A stretch of DNA of 64,000 nt from Pyrrhosoma nymphula (lineage: Eukaryota; Arthropoda; Insecta; Odonata; Coenagrionidae), in the NCBI GenBank assembly GCA_963573305.1, contig OY754328.1, positions 43,887,822 to 43,951,821 of the forward strand, read 5' to 3'. A program made the translations under genes and the position numbers. Below the pieces are notes generated by a model that saw only the letters and a program-made list of their open reading frames with translations, searched no databases and was not told the origin of the DNA. Shown piece after piece: positions 36,651 to 48,429 of this stretch. Positions within the stretch are counted from its first letter, which is position 1, and every line of letters starts with the position of its first letter.

Positions 36651-36916
36651 TTTTTACTTGTTTTATTTTTTTGCTTGAGGACAATGTTTTATATATTTGT
36701 CTAATCACAGCTCCTATCCAAAGGAAGAAGAGTTGGTAGGCTTCCCAGGAATTTTCCCTTCCGTCTTGTTTAGAGCTGCTAGGGAATCTTTGAGAGAAGA
36801 AATGTGAAAGGGGATGTTATGAACTAGGACATTGTTTTGATAACAGGCTTAATTACTTTAATGGTGGGGCCCCATTACCCAACTTTTTCTAATATCTGTT
36901 CACTTTAATGCTCATA

Positions 36917-36960
36917 CAGAAAACTCTCTATTATCCTGGTTCTGATTAACCGGCTTGCAG
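36917..36960 (+). mobile_element. possible solitary Tigger-like end
   Basis: TA followed by CAGAAAACTCTCTATTATCC and GATTAACCGG resembles a Tigger-like terminal repeat. No opposite end was found, so this is tentative. Confidence 0.3.
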
Positions 36961-37310
36961 ATTATTTGTGCTACTCTCTTCCCGCTACACCTCACAATTT
37001 TGATAATATTCCAATTGTAAAGACAACTTTGAAACTTCGACATACTCTAAGAAAACAAAGTTGGTAAATACCTCTGTTTTCTCATGGTTTTTTATTTTGA
37101 TTCCAAAATCAGGGAAATCATTCTAAATATTAACTCTAAGTTAGTCATATTAAATGCTTAATGGGATTATTTATTCCAAAATTCACTATATAGCTTTTGG
37201 GACTTAAGAATTAAATATTGTACAGTACGCACCTATGCACAATTAATGCCATGATCATTTGTTTCTTAATTAGTTCATGTTTATGACTTCGGGCTTTCCC
37301 GGTGTATTGC

Positions 37311-37882
37311 ATGGATGAAGGTCTCTCTGGTTTCCATCTGGGTGAGAGTGGCTCAATGTCCAATGTTTCGACAGCTTACTCCCCTGTCGTCCTCAGTGTG
37401 ATGAGTGGCGCCCCAGCCGACTTATATGTCCTTAGTTGGGAGAGTCTGTGTCATCTGATTGGTCCAATTTTCCTGCGCTTCCTTTATGATGCTGAGAATA
37501 GGTTTCCATGTGTTGCTGAGGTGTGACCCATGGTCACGGTTTATTTTCCTCTTCTTCAGCCTCTAATCCTTTATCACCTCCTTGAATATTCTCTCCCAGT
37601 AGCCAGTGGTTTGACAAAGTATTCTTGTTTTGTCAAGATTGACTTTGTGGCCGTGAAGAAAGCTATGCTCTCCTACTGCTGACTTCTCTGGTTATTTCAG
37701 ACGGATACAGTGTTCATGTTCTTTCAGTCTGGTTTCAACCAACTCTCCCGACTTAGGATATATATAAGACGGCCAATTTTCTTGAACGGCACTCATCACC
37801 CTGAGGACGACAGCAGAGTAAGTGGTCAAAATGTTGGACATGGAGCCATTAACGTGGATGGAAACCCAAGAGACCTTCATCC
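37311..37882 (-). mobile_element. Penelope-like fragment between inverted arms
   Basis: About 100 bp at 37,311-37,415 is the reverse complement, with scattered mismatches, of 37,783-37,882. Between them, the minus strand reads the C-terminal GIY-YIG portion of a Penelope-like protein: ETRLKEHEHCIRLK, EKSAVGEHSFLHGHKVNLDK, TTGYWERIFKEVIKD. At least one stop interrupts it. Penelope-like copies often carry flanking repeats in tandem or inverted order, and this fragment fits the inverted form. Confidence 0.75.
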
Positions 37883-37929
37883 AAGTTCATGTTTATTCAA
37901 AAGTTGCCAAAAGTTCTTGTATTGATTTA

Positions 37930-40900
37930 AAAATTTTGCACTATCCATTCTTTCCTTTTATTGTATCCCCTGCATCCACTAGTCCGAATCAAACCACTAA
38001 CCTGGATCTCAAAGGTATTAGAGATATCTGATTTCTTTGTTTATCCGCAAACATTATGTGAGGGCAAATATCTAAATGATTAAGGTCAATTTTAATTGGA
38101 TTTATGAACCTAAGTCATAATTTTTCTCGCAAAAGTTCATTCAGTATGTAGATGTGGTTATGTATTTTAATGAGGAAGGAATCACAGTTAAAATGAACCC
38201 TATCTTGTTTAATGTGTACATAATTTTGAGGCTGTTTGTCGTGTTAGTGGTCATTGGTGTGTAATGAATTAAGGGATGACTCCTTTTGAAGATGCGGGGA
38301 AATTTTCTTAATTAAGGATGTCTCGACGGATGTTCCCAGTATAGATCAATAGAGCCTGGAATAACAATATTTTTATCCTCTTTTAATTCATCTATGCTTA
38401 CACTTTTAGCTTAGTGATATTTTGAGTCATTGGTGACACATTCAAAAGAGAGATCAGTGGACACCATTAAAGTCATTCATTCTTCACTGGAAGTTGACTT
38501 ATAAGAGTTGTTTGGAATGAACATGTTGATGATGGTGAATCCAATTCTTAGTGTTATAATATACTGATTCTATGAATTTGTTGAAATTGGATAGAAGCTT
38601 TTTATTTTCACTAAGTTGTTTTCTTATCAGGGAATTTCTATGGAGATAAGTATATGCTCTTGCGAAGGCTATTATTGAAACAACTTTTTTTGAGTCTCTA
38701 TCTAAAGTGAGATCAAGTTTTGGAAGTGTAAAAAAATTAATATAGTACTTTTGAAGAATAATCAGTAAATAATCAGGATGTGCATTTTAATGAACCATCA
38801 AGGAACACTTGCTTAGATCAAAACCTTAATCAAAATTATATTCTTGGATGCTTCAATGTGATTGATGAGTGTCTTGTCACTGCAGTTATTGAATGTGAAG
38901 CGTTAGGAAAAGCATAAAGGAAAGGAGAGATGGTTAATGTATTTTGAAGCAAGGGGGTAGTAGGATGGTGTTTGAAGAAGATGTTTCTTTCTGCTAATTG
39001 ACTTTCCATGCAGCGTAATTTACATGTATTTTTAGTTGGAAGTATGTTGATTATTTGTTTGGCTATTTCTTATTTTGGAGTTCATACAGAATTTTGTGAT
39101 TTTTCATTCGTGATACAAATTTGGTATGTTAATTCACTCTAGTTTCTAATTTTTCCCTCATAGCCTAACATTCCCTGCTTTGCGTCTGTTGTAAGTTCTA
39201 CCCTCCCATCGTTCTCATAATTTTGCATCATGCAACAAGAATTTGATTCCAATTGCATCTAATTATAAAATACATACCATCTAAATTACATTTCACTGCG
39301 TGCAAGTGAAGTTTTAGAGGGCATTTTATGATAGTACATATAAATAAATTATATGGGTGATCTCATGACATGTTACACTAAATGTCACATGGGGCATAAT
39401 ATTGCCTCTTTTAAGTTATTTGAATAAGGCTGGTGCAGTTACAATAATTCCGCCTGCTTCCATGAAAAAGTAATTTAGTTTATTCATAAAAATTTATGAT
39501 GAAGTGTCCAAAAACTCTGCTCTATGCTATTTAAAAAAAATATTTTTTCATGATAGGCAGCAATTGAAGACATTATACATTAATTCATTTCTCGTGAACT
39601 TTGCCGGAATTCTGAATGGAAGAACTTCAGGGTAGAGAACTCATTTTAGAAATTTAAAAAGACATGGCAGCCAAATGCTGGAGCATTGAGTTAAATTTAT
39701 TTTAAATTCTGGATCACGTAAGCTTCTGCCATTCATAAGAACTTTATTGCAATAATATTTTTTTCTTTAAGTTGAATAATATGGTCCATGTAAAAGTTTT
39801 TCCAGAAGTCTTTTATTGTTAAATGGAGGCTATGGTGATGTACACTTCCTGTTTTTCTACTTTCTTGCCAAAGATCGTATCAGAGAGTAGACTAAATCTT
39901 AATGCACGAAACAGTGATTTTCATCATCAATGATGTTTGATAAATCTAAGTAGGTAAACATTTTAAATTCTCCACCATTTTATCAAGGTTGGAGAGAACC
40001 CATCAGCCTTTAGTTGGCATTCATTGAAGCAGTTCGAAAGCCAATTGTCAAAGCTTCCAAATCATTTTAATAAAGCAGTAAGTGGTTTGCATGAGCTACA
40101 ATGTGGGACATCTGTGGGAGAGTGGTATGTGTTTCTGCAGAAGAAATGTAGAAACAGTTAACTATTGACTAGAGTGTCTTAAGGCCTATTTAGACAATAC
40201 ATGCACTCATGCTTATAGATGCTTTAGCACTTGTGGTGGAAAATTCTCAGAATAAGAACTGAGGATAAGTATTTTATGGATATATACTTGTGTAATTATA
40301 CTCGATTTGTTTTTTATTCAAAATGCAAATTTGAGGGAGCATCTGTTCAAGCATCTATTAGCCCTGGTGCATGCCTTGTGTTCACAGGCCTTGAAAACGC
40401 TCTCCTGTTAGTGCTTTTATGGGCACATAATGTTTTAATTAAAAAGAATTATTTTATTGCCATTTCTTAAGAATTAATCATGGTAAATTGAAAAATATTT
40501 ACGATAAATTATTGCAGGAGAGCAGTGTTTAGCTTTCATGTTACTATATCATTTGGGAGTAAAAATAAAAGTGCTTTTGTAAGTACTTAGTTAGTCTCTA
40601 AAGCATCCATAAGATCTGGTTGTACATATATGTATTATTACTTTTAAATCCCCTTTCCATTAGAATGAGAAATGTGAAAATAATATGTTTACTTATGTGA
40701 GAAATGTACTGATGGTTAGTACTCATTAATGAGGTTAGGCATTGGAAAAATATGAGGCAGTTAAATACGGAAGTTAGATCATTTATAATTAGATCTTATA
40801 CAAATGGTCGGTTGATTCTTATTTATGAAGGTCATTCTTATTGTCATATTTTTTCCATTTTGATAATGCGATGCAGTGATTTCTATGCACCCGGAGGAAC

Positions 40901-43225
40901 AGTATTATTGTAAATAATTAGTAGATATTGATTTTATGAATATGAGTACATTCCTTTTGTCCAAATTATATGTAGGCATCATTTTTATGTTACTTATTGG
41001 CATTATTGATGAAATTAAAGGTTGTAAAATCAAAATGCTCTCTGGGAATCGTTTGATGTACCTACATATGTTTTTATTGGAAGGGTCAAATTTAAATCAT
41101 AATTTTTGTTGATGCATGTCAAAGCTCTTCCAGGCAGTTCCATTATTCTAAAACATATATTGCCTTGTCCCTAAAAAAAAGGATATTTAATAAAATATTA
41201 AGTATTTCAACATAGGGTACCTACCTCTATCAAAATACAACTTATCAACTAATGATCATCTTGCAGTGACAATTTTTTGCCACATTGAAGCTGATCATGG
41301 CAGGCTTGGGTGTGAATTCCATCAAATGACATTGCCACAGAAATTTATAGGTACCTTTATGTATTGCCAGAATGGTGGCATCTGCCAAAAAATCAGGTGT
41401 TCAGAAAAAAATTGATATTTTTCATAGGGTATCTTGCATCTCCAATGTAGCTCTTTCAGTAGTGTATTTATCATTGAAGATGATAAAAATTGAACAGTAA
41501 TCATGACTATCAAATATAGGTGCATAATGTCTGCAAACTGCTTTATACTCCAAGTAAAAGTGCTTGCACAAGATTATGTACACAAATTACCTTGCCGAGA
41601 CTGGATAGGTGGCCACTCAAGATTTTTTTGGGTGGCTCTTTGCTGTTAGTTTTGAATTTCCCCTATAGTCTATCAACATCATCATCAAGCATCACTATTC
41701 TGGCACTGAAAATTTTGGAGAATTTTATCAAGAGAATGAATTGAGTTAAAATTTTTACATTCATAATACGTAATAGGTTGCCATTGTTACAATTCAAATT
41801 CATGTATTTTGTCTTGTTGTATTGAGTTACATGATATGTAAGGACTGGAAAGCGACATATTTTAACATTTATGGCAAATTATGTTGTACTTAATATTTTC
41901 CATGGAGTCATGGTTTCACTTGTCTTTCATTTCTGTTAAGCATGAAAAAGAAATTCATAACTTGTGGCTCAGCCAATTTCCAAAATATGAGCATTATCTT
42001 GCTGTAAAGTATCAGCATTACGATGTATATAGACTCAGAGAAAAGAAAAATTGTCATCTTATTTTGTGCTTAGATAATGGAAAGAATAAAACTATTTTTA
42101 TATAGGCAGCCTGTTAAAAAATGCCAATGTGAACATCACTGTGTAAATGGAATATTATTTTGATAGATATTATCTATGTATGTATGTCCTTAAATTATGT
42201 GATTCATTATTAGAGATTTCAATTAAAATATTTGTGTCTGCAGTGATCCTCAATCAGCTTTTACCAATGTTATTTTGACCCTGATTTTATAGTGGTTTTC
42301 TAGTCTCAGCTTACGTTTTTGTGTCATGGAATGTTCTTTCCGTGGCGGCCTCTTTCATGTTAAACAAATGTACACTAATTGGGTCCACTATAGGACTTCA
42401 ATGGGCAGACATTGTGATCCATGGAACTTCACGGCTTTTCTGGATATGCTAGCAGAACCTTTCTTCGGTGAAATAAATATATATTTTATTGATTGAGTTA
42501 TGCTCGTAAACATTTGGACAGGAATCATTATTTTAGAAATATTTTTAAGGATTGAGTAAATTTGGCAAAACTCTCTCTGTCATGGAAATGTTGTGAATTC
42601 ACTCGAAACTATTCCATGATTACTGTTGTGATTTTATGGGACAGAATGACTGAATTTTATGTTGTAGCTGATGTAATATGTTAGTGAACAAACTATGCTT
42701 AAAATGAAAAATTGCATAGTTGTTAGCTGCTCTTGTTTACTGAGGGGTTACTTTGGACGAATAAAAATGATTTCTCGGAGTGCCTGTTACGTTATTTCAA
42801 CCACTGGATGTCACTTTTAAGAGTATAGGAATAAAGGTGGAAAATGTTGGGATGTGTACATACATATTCCGTGGTCAATGTTGGTGTAATGTCGTGCATT
42901 TAAGTTTTTGTTTGACCCATACATCTGGTTTTTTTAAAATTGTTTTAGCTCCTATACAACTTTTGTCCAATGTTTTGCAATTTATTAGTTGACTAATACC
43001 TAAAATCCCTAGCTATATCTCTTCCATCTTTCATCAAAGATTCATATCAATTCTCCATGACCTTCTCCCACTTCTCTTTCTTGACCTTCTCCATGCTGAC
43101 TCTATTCTAATACCAGTCACCACCACCATCTAATACCACTTTACTCACGGCCACTATAGAAGTTACCTCCCTTTATATTTTAAAATTTTATTTATCCTAA
43201 CTCCCAAAACCACACCTTTCCTCCA
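37930..43225. other. gene-free AT-rich stretch
   Basis: About 5.3 kb with only short frames, no domain, no inverted terminal repeats and no tandem arrays that I could recognise. It could be intergenic. Confidence 0.5.
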
Positions 43226-43229
43226 CAAA

Positions 43230-43900
43230 CTTTATCTTCAGCCTGACCGAAATTGTGTTGACAAAAAATACCTCGTCCTTTAACAATCAAATTTTCCTTC
43301 CAACAAAAGGTACTGCCATGGGTACTTGCATGGCACCATCGTATCCCAACCTGTCATGGGCCATCTTGAAACCACTTTCTTAAAAAACCAATCACCCAAA
43401 CCTCTCTTCTGAGCCCGATATATTGACGACATATTTGTCCTCTGGCATCACGGCCATGATTCCTTTAGGTCTTTCTTGTCCACATTGAACTTTTCATTCT
43501 GTTTCCTTCACATCTTTCATTTCTGACTCCTTAATTACGTTCCTGGATATTAATATCCCAATGAAGGACAGTAAACTCATCTCCTCCATCCACAAAAAAA
43601 CAACTAACCACGACCAATACCTCCATTTTAACAGCTGTCATCCGTCTTATATCGAACACTCTATCCCTTATTCCCTATCTGCGGCCATCAGATATGTAAT
43701 AATGCCTCCTCTGTATAAGAATACCCTGAAAATCTTCATCACTCCCTCAAAGAACATGAGTACTCCGAAAAACTACTATTAAATAAAATCCTGCCTTCCA
43801 CTGCCAAGTATAGCCCTTGGGCCAAGGCCCACCAACCTGACCAACTTAATTTTGTCACCACATTCTTTACTGGAGTAAAAAATATATAGTTTTACAAACA
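43230..43900 (+). mobile_element. Penelope-like RT fragment, second lineage
   Basis: Pieces in changing frames follow Penelope-like RT order: a GHLETTFL block near 43.36 kb, the active site RYIDDIFVLW (43,411-43,443), SFRSFLSTLN, a KDSKLISSIHKKTTNHDQYL block at 43,561-43,680, NSCHPSYIEHSIPYSLS, and LNFVTTFFTGV near 43.85 kb. The wording differs clearly from the elements at 34 and 56 kb, so it is a different lineage. Stops and frameshifts are present, and no GIY-YIG part is seen. Confidence 0.75.
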
Positions 43901-44056
43901 GGCACACGAAAATAAATTGAAGGATGCTCACAACAAAAATATAAAGGCTCGAATAAATTCATTCAAAAATAGGAATTCGAAAATAGATAGGAACACATAA
44001 AAGGACAAACTCAGGTTTTGGAGGGGAAGATGAAAATGAGTAGAATTCAAACAAAA

Positions 44057-44140
44057 AATTTCACCTACCCAGAATTCGAACTGGGATCTCTGGATTTCTG
44101 GCCAGGCATGCTACCAGTTATTCCAACCCGGCTAGTATAG
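44057..44140 (-). mobile_element. tRNA-derived SINE head, minus strand
   Basis: The minus strand reads ACTGGTAGCATGCCTGGCC (box-A zone), GATCCCAGTTCGAATTC (box B) and TGGGTAGGTGAAATTTT. The T-arm pairs but no acceptor stem does, so it is not a tRNA gene. The last block is shared with the SINEs at 23.5 and 61.4 kb. Confidence 0.65.
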
Positions 44141-44229
44141 TAAATTGTTTTAGTGAGGAGGTGAAAATGATGTTTGGAGAGAAGAAGTAAAGAGAAGGAT
44201 ACTTTTTGGAGAGGGAGTTAGAAACCACA

Positions 44230-44800
44230 GTAGCAGTTGACAGTCCCGCAATATTGCAGGCACGTCGCATTGCGACCAATGTGAAAGTCCCGCAATGTCA
44301 CAGGAGTGGCGGTTACGTCGCTGTGACGTTCCAGCAACGTGCGAAGTTTTCGAGAATAAACGTAGCGGGACCGTCGCATTGCGACCTTCCAAAAAAATTT
44401 TGCTTGGGTACCAGATTCCATTATGATAACCTAATCAAACATTTAGGCCACCTTACATGGTTCTTTCTTCTGTTCAAATGCTTGCATAAACCCCCTCCAA
44501 TAGGAAAATTGTGAACATTGACCCTTGGTGATCCCAAACCATCACATCATGATAACAGTTTTCAGGCATTAATTATTTGAAACCTATCTGGCCCCATAGT
44601 ACAAATATAAATGCAATACTACTAAGAATAAACAAGATTTTTTTCAAATAAATAAAAAATCGGACCGACCAAAGTTAATAATTGGTTGTAGGTCGATCAC
44701 AAGTTGATGGTCAAAATGTGACGTGTCTGCAACGGACCATTGTGACCGCAACCTTAGGACGACCTTTGTTACGTCGATGCAACGTTGCGGCAACCAACTC
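44230..44800. repeat. self-complementary repeat with TCGCATTGCGAC motifs
   Basis: GTCGCATTGCGACC occurs twice (near 44.26 and 44.37 kb), among CCCGCAATGTCAC, ACGTCGCTGTGACG and, near 44.78 kb, ACGTCGATGCAACGTTGCGG. Each is a near-palindrome. The clusters at 44.24-44.40 and 44.70-44.80 kb are separated by plain sequence. It is probably a foldback-rich MITE, but ends and superfamily are not clear. Confidence 0.4.
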
Positions 44801-45560
44801 AGCCACTGGGGAAGGGATAAGATTCCATGGAAAAGGTATCTTTTGGAAATGGATAGGCAGAACTGGGGTGTGTGAAGAAAACTCGTATCAAGTGAAACAA
44901 GGTGAGAGACACAATGAGAAGGACGTGAGGAGTTCAGGGAATCGGAAGGAACCATTTTAGATTCTGGGAAGGAACTTCAATTCCAAAATCTGTATGCAGA
45001 AGACCAAGACATGACAGTATTTTATCACACCAGCAAGCAGTGAGAGAGGGAACGCTGTGATGGACAATGGCTAAAAAGAAATTTAGGGGCTGATTGAGTA
45101 ATTTTAGCTAAGTAGGGCAGGTAGTGGAGCATATGGGCGAACAGTATTATTGCCAGTGACCGACTGCAGGACACAAACAATGGGAACCGTTGCTGGGCTC
45201 TTAGGGGGTGGTCAGTTTAGAATGCCGGGGTTTTGGTTACCAAGCACTCTCTCTGTGGTTGTTTATGGGCATGGAATTCCACGCCAGCGACAAATCACAG
45301 AGCACACTAACTCCTCACTAACTCTCAAATTTCACTCACCCATTCAGTCAGGTACAGACTCAAAAAGAGCAATGTCAACAGTAGTGGCAAGGCCAGAGTT
45401 AACAGCAGGAGGACATAAAGAATAAAGAAAAAATTACAAGGGTGAACGTGATAGAAAACTGTCTTGGTGTCAGAAATAAAGTACCTATAATGTGCATTTG
45501 TGTATTTGGAGAAGGCATATGTTGGGGTAAATAGCAATACATAGTGGAAGGAATATATAA

Positions 45561-45635
45561 AGTATATTATAATAGAGTGAATATATTATTAATATAATAT
45601 AATAGAGTGAATAATATATATTATAGAGTGAATTA
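45561..45635. repeat. short AT-rich tandem repeat
   Basis: Three imperfect copies of a TATAATAGAGTGAATA-type unit separated by TA-rich spacers. Confidence 0.6.
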
Positions 45636-45639
45636 GCAG

Positions 45640-46620
45640 TTATTGAATGTTATGAAGGCGATGTGCGATAGTAGTAATGCAAGGATAAGAGTTAATGGGG
45701 TCTTGAGTGACTGATAAAAGAAAAACGGAGCAATGCAAGGATGCATAATGTCACTGTGGCTGTTCAATCTTTTTGTGGATAAATGTGTGAGAAGTGTACG
45801 GATAATGGCTGGTCGGAGAATAATGGTTGTAGATGTACATGTTCAAGTTCTGTTGTATGTATATGCGATGCTGTTTTTCTCTCGGAGAGCCCACAGGAAT
45901 TACATAAGCTCCTGGATAACTTTTGTGGAGTAACAGAGAGAGTGAAATTGAGGGTGAATGCGTGCTGGACCAAATTAGTGTTTTTGACCAGGAGAATGGG
46001 GAAAATAATTGTATGATGAGGGTGAATGTGAAGTAATGGAAAAAGTGGATGAACTTGTGTATTTAAGCCAGATATTTGCAAAAGATGGAAAGATAGATGA
46101 GGAGGTAAGGAGGTGTGTAAATGCCGAACAGAAAGTCGTTGGTAGCATGTGGAGCAACATCAAAGAATGAATAGATATTTGTCAAAGGAAGCAAAAATCG
46201 CAGTGTACAATAGTATACTCCTCCCCACTTAATTGTATGGCAGTGAAACCCATGTATGCCAAGATAAACATAAGTGTAGGCTAAATGCAGTGGATATAAG
46301 TTATCTGAGTAGTGTTTTCAGTATAAGTAGGAGGAATTGGGTTACCAATTAGTGGGTGATGAAAGAATGCAGAATAGATGCCCCAGCAATGGATATGCAC
46401 TAAAAGAGTGTACTTTTTTGATTTGGCCATGTTGAGAGAATGAATGAGAGTAATGAAAGAAAGAGAGATAGAGAGATGAACTAACAGATACGTGATAGTG
46501 GAAAATGCCTACCCTGATAGGGAATGGCATGATGGGTGTGTATGTCCTAAGTAATCATGGACTCAGAGCAGAAGTAATAACTCAAATACATGAGGAGAAA
46601 TTGCTGGGAACTAGATTTTT
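45640..46620 (+). mobile_element. decayed LINE, RT C-terminal half
   Basis: Broken frames read as the RT palm and thumb of a LINE common in arthropods: QGCIMSLWLFNLFVDKCV (motif B zone, 45,733), VVCICDAVFLSESPQEL (active-site zone, the usual ADD altered), KLRVNACWTKLVF, DELVYLSQIFAKDGKIDEE (about 46.04-46.10 kb) and RRCVNAEQKVVGSMWS. Later parts run through many stops. The same family recurs at 61.1-61.8 kb. Confidence 0.7.
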
Positions 46621-46624
46621 ATGA

Positions 46625-47546
46625 GACTAGAATCGTACATAATTTTGAAGTCAAACATTAAATATGCAACCACTAACCTTAAGGACGTCGACATTTTAAA
46701 AAAAAGTTGGGGTTAAAGTAGGCCTCTACATGTTAAGGGTGATGAAAAAAAATACTGGCTGCTAGATACCTAATGCTAATTAATAATAGAGTAAGACATG
46801 GCGAAGCTGTAGCTTACTCATTTGATAATTTTACGCGAGATGATTTTATGCCAAAAATTTGGGTGGGGCCCACAGACGAATTAACGTTTAGTACAGTGCG
46901 GGCGAAAAAACTTGTTCTCTCTCGCCCAATTCATTTGTCAGGCTTTTTGCCAATTTATGGAAATACCTACATGGAATTCAGTTGGTCAAAATGATATATA
47001 ACATTAAAAGATGGTTGAATATAATTTATTAGAAGCAAGCTTCTTCGGAAATATTCCGTAAGTTTTTTTTAATTCTTAAGAGAAGATATATGGCTTACTG
47101 AGTTATGATTGCATCAATATGACATTTTATCACTAAAAGAGAACAAGAAGGGTTATAAAATTCATGTTACGGTAGTATGAAGTATATTTTTCAAAAATTC
47201 ATTTTTTTGACGTACTCATCTGTTAATTTACGTATATCATTGTTTACAGTGATTCATTTGGATGTGCGCATATAAAAGTGAACGTAAGATTTAATTATTT
47301 CGCTTAATGGATTTCTTGAAAATTGGACAGCATAATATATTCAACAGTAGTACCACATTATCTTTAGGTTCCTTCATTAATGACCTTTAAATAACTGCGC
47401 GCAGAGAAAAACATACCTAAGTGCGCAATATGTAGTTCATCTGGCTGGCAGCAATTTTGGGCATATTGAAGCGCATATTGGGGTGCATTCTTGCGTCCGT
47501 TTGGAAAAGACGACTGTCGGCTGTACGTGGTCCATTTTGTTGCATC
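46625..47546 (+). other. upstream region of the IF1 gene
   Basis: A short open frame at 46,773-46,994 has no recognised domain. The 100-150 bp just before the IF1 start is less AT-rich and probably contains the promoter and 5' UTR, but no clear TATA box or initiator can be defined. Confidence 0.35.
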
Positions 47547-47602
47547 ATGTCGTTATTTTCGGTTAGATTTGCCAATGTTGGGCGGCAGGTGTTTGCGGCC
47601 AG
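47547..47602 (+). CDS. ATPIF1: IF1 exon 1 (targeting peptide)
   Basis: ATG in context GCATCATGT; 18 codons plus two bases, rich in Arg, Val, Phe and Ala with no acidic residue. Donor GCCAG|GTATTG. Confidence 0.85.
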
Positions 47603-48155
47603 GTATTGACATTAGTTGTAACGTTATATATAATTGTCATTCATACTGTCTTTGACCCTTATGCTTGTTGAGCCAAGTGAAGTTGATAAGTGGAGTTAAC
47701 AGTCGAAGGTGCGTGCTCGTACAGGTATTTACTCTTTAATTTTAGCAGTAACTCTTTTTTACAGTCCATCCCGGCTAATGGCAGGGTTAGGAGAGATGGG
47801 AAGTGGTGCCGGCAAGGGTGGGGGTGGCGGTGGAAGTATTCGTGATGCTGGAGGAGCTTTTGGAAAAATGGAAGCGGCGCACGAAGAGGAGTACTTTTAC
47901 AATAAGGTTTTTAACTTAGTACCTCTTCCTCTGTTCTTTTAAACCCTGGTCTCAACGGCTTTATTCGTATTATTGACACAATATCTTTTCCTTCTTCAGC
48001 AAAAAGAACAGATTAAGAAGTTGCAAGGCGAGTTACACGAAGAAATCCACTTCCACGAAAATCAGATAAAAAGACACAAAGAAGCGATTGAACGACATCG
48101 CGATCGAGTGAAGAAACTGGGCGAAGACAAAAGCCACAAGCAGGACGATGATTAA
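47547..48155 (+). CDS. ATPIF1: mitochondrial F1Fo-ATPase inhibitor IF1, three exons
   Basis: Exons 47,547-47,602, 47,765-47,906 and 48,000-48,155 join to 117 residues, with introns of 162 and 93 bp. IF1 binds the F1 catalytic interface in the mitochondrial matrix and blocks ATP hydrolysis when the membrane potential collapses. Residues 1 to about 25 ([18 protein letters not shown]...) look like a mitochondrial targeting peptide. A glycine-rich stretch then leads to the family's inhibitory segment [20 protein letters not shown], at the expected place. The rest is a charged helix for antiparallel coiled-coil dimerisation, with histidines ([15 protein letters not shown]) where mammalian IF1 carries its pH-sensing histidines. 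Length fits the family (about 100-110). The start is the first ATG of the open frame. Complete and apparently intact. Confidence 0.93.
47765..47906 (+). CDS. ATPIF1: IF1 exon 2 (inhibitory segment)
   Basis: Acceptor TTTTTTACAG; the split codon AG|T gives Ser. It carries the Gly run, [20 protein letters not shown] and YFYNK, ending at donor AAG|GTTTTT in phase 0. Confidence 0.92.
48000..48155 (+). CDS. ATPIF1: IF1 exon 3 (coiled-coil helix)
   Basis: Acceptor CCTTCTTCAG; encodes [15 protein letters not shown] through KSHKQDDD and stop TAA at 48,153-48,155. Heptad-like Ile/Leu/His spacing fits the dimerisation helix. Confidence 0.92.
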   Translation, partial: QKEQIKKLQGELHEEIHFHENQIKRHKEAIERHRDRVKKLGEDKSHKQDDD

Positions 48156-48405
48156 ATGATATATTAGGTATTACCAATTGCTAATTCTCGAGGTTAAACC
48201 AGTCACCTTGAAGAGATGCATTTTTTTCAGGTTATGCCCGAGTGTTGTGAAGTTGATTACCTCATTGTTTTGTAGCCTAAGTGACGTAGATATTTAAAGA
48301 AAAAACATCTGTTAGCACTCGTCATGTAGTTGAAATTTGGCGTGAGGGTCTGTACTGATTCAATTTTTATATGTAATAATTACTATTTTGGTGAACCCTA
48401 TTGCC

Positions 48406-48411
48406 AATAAA
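48406..48411 (+). terminator. polyadenylation signal of IF1
   Basis: AATAAA 251 bp after the IF1 stop, the first good signal downstream. Confidence 0.7.
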
Positions 48412-48429
48412 TGAAACGAGATGCATTAA

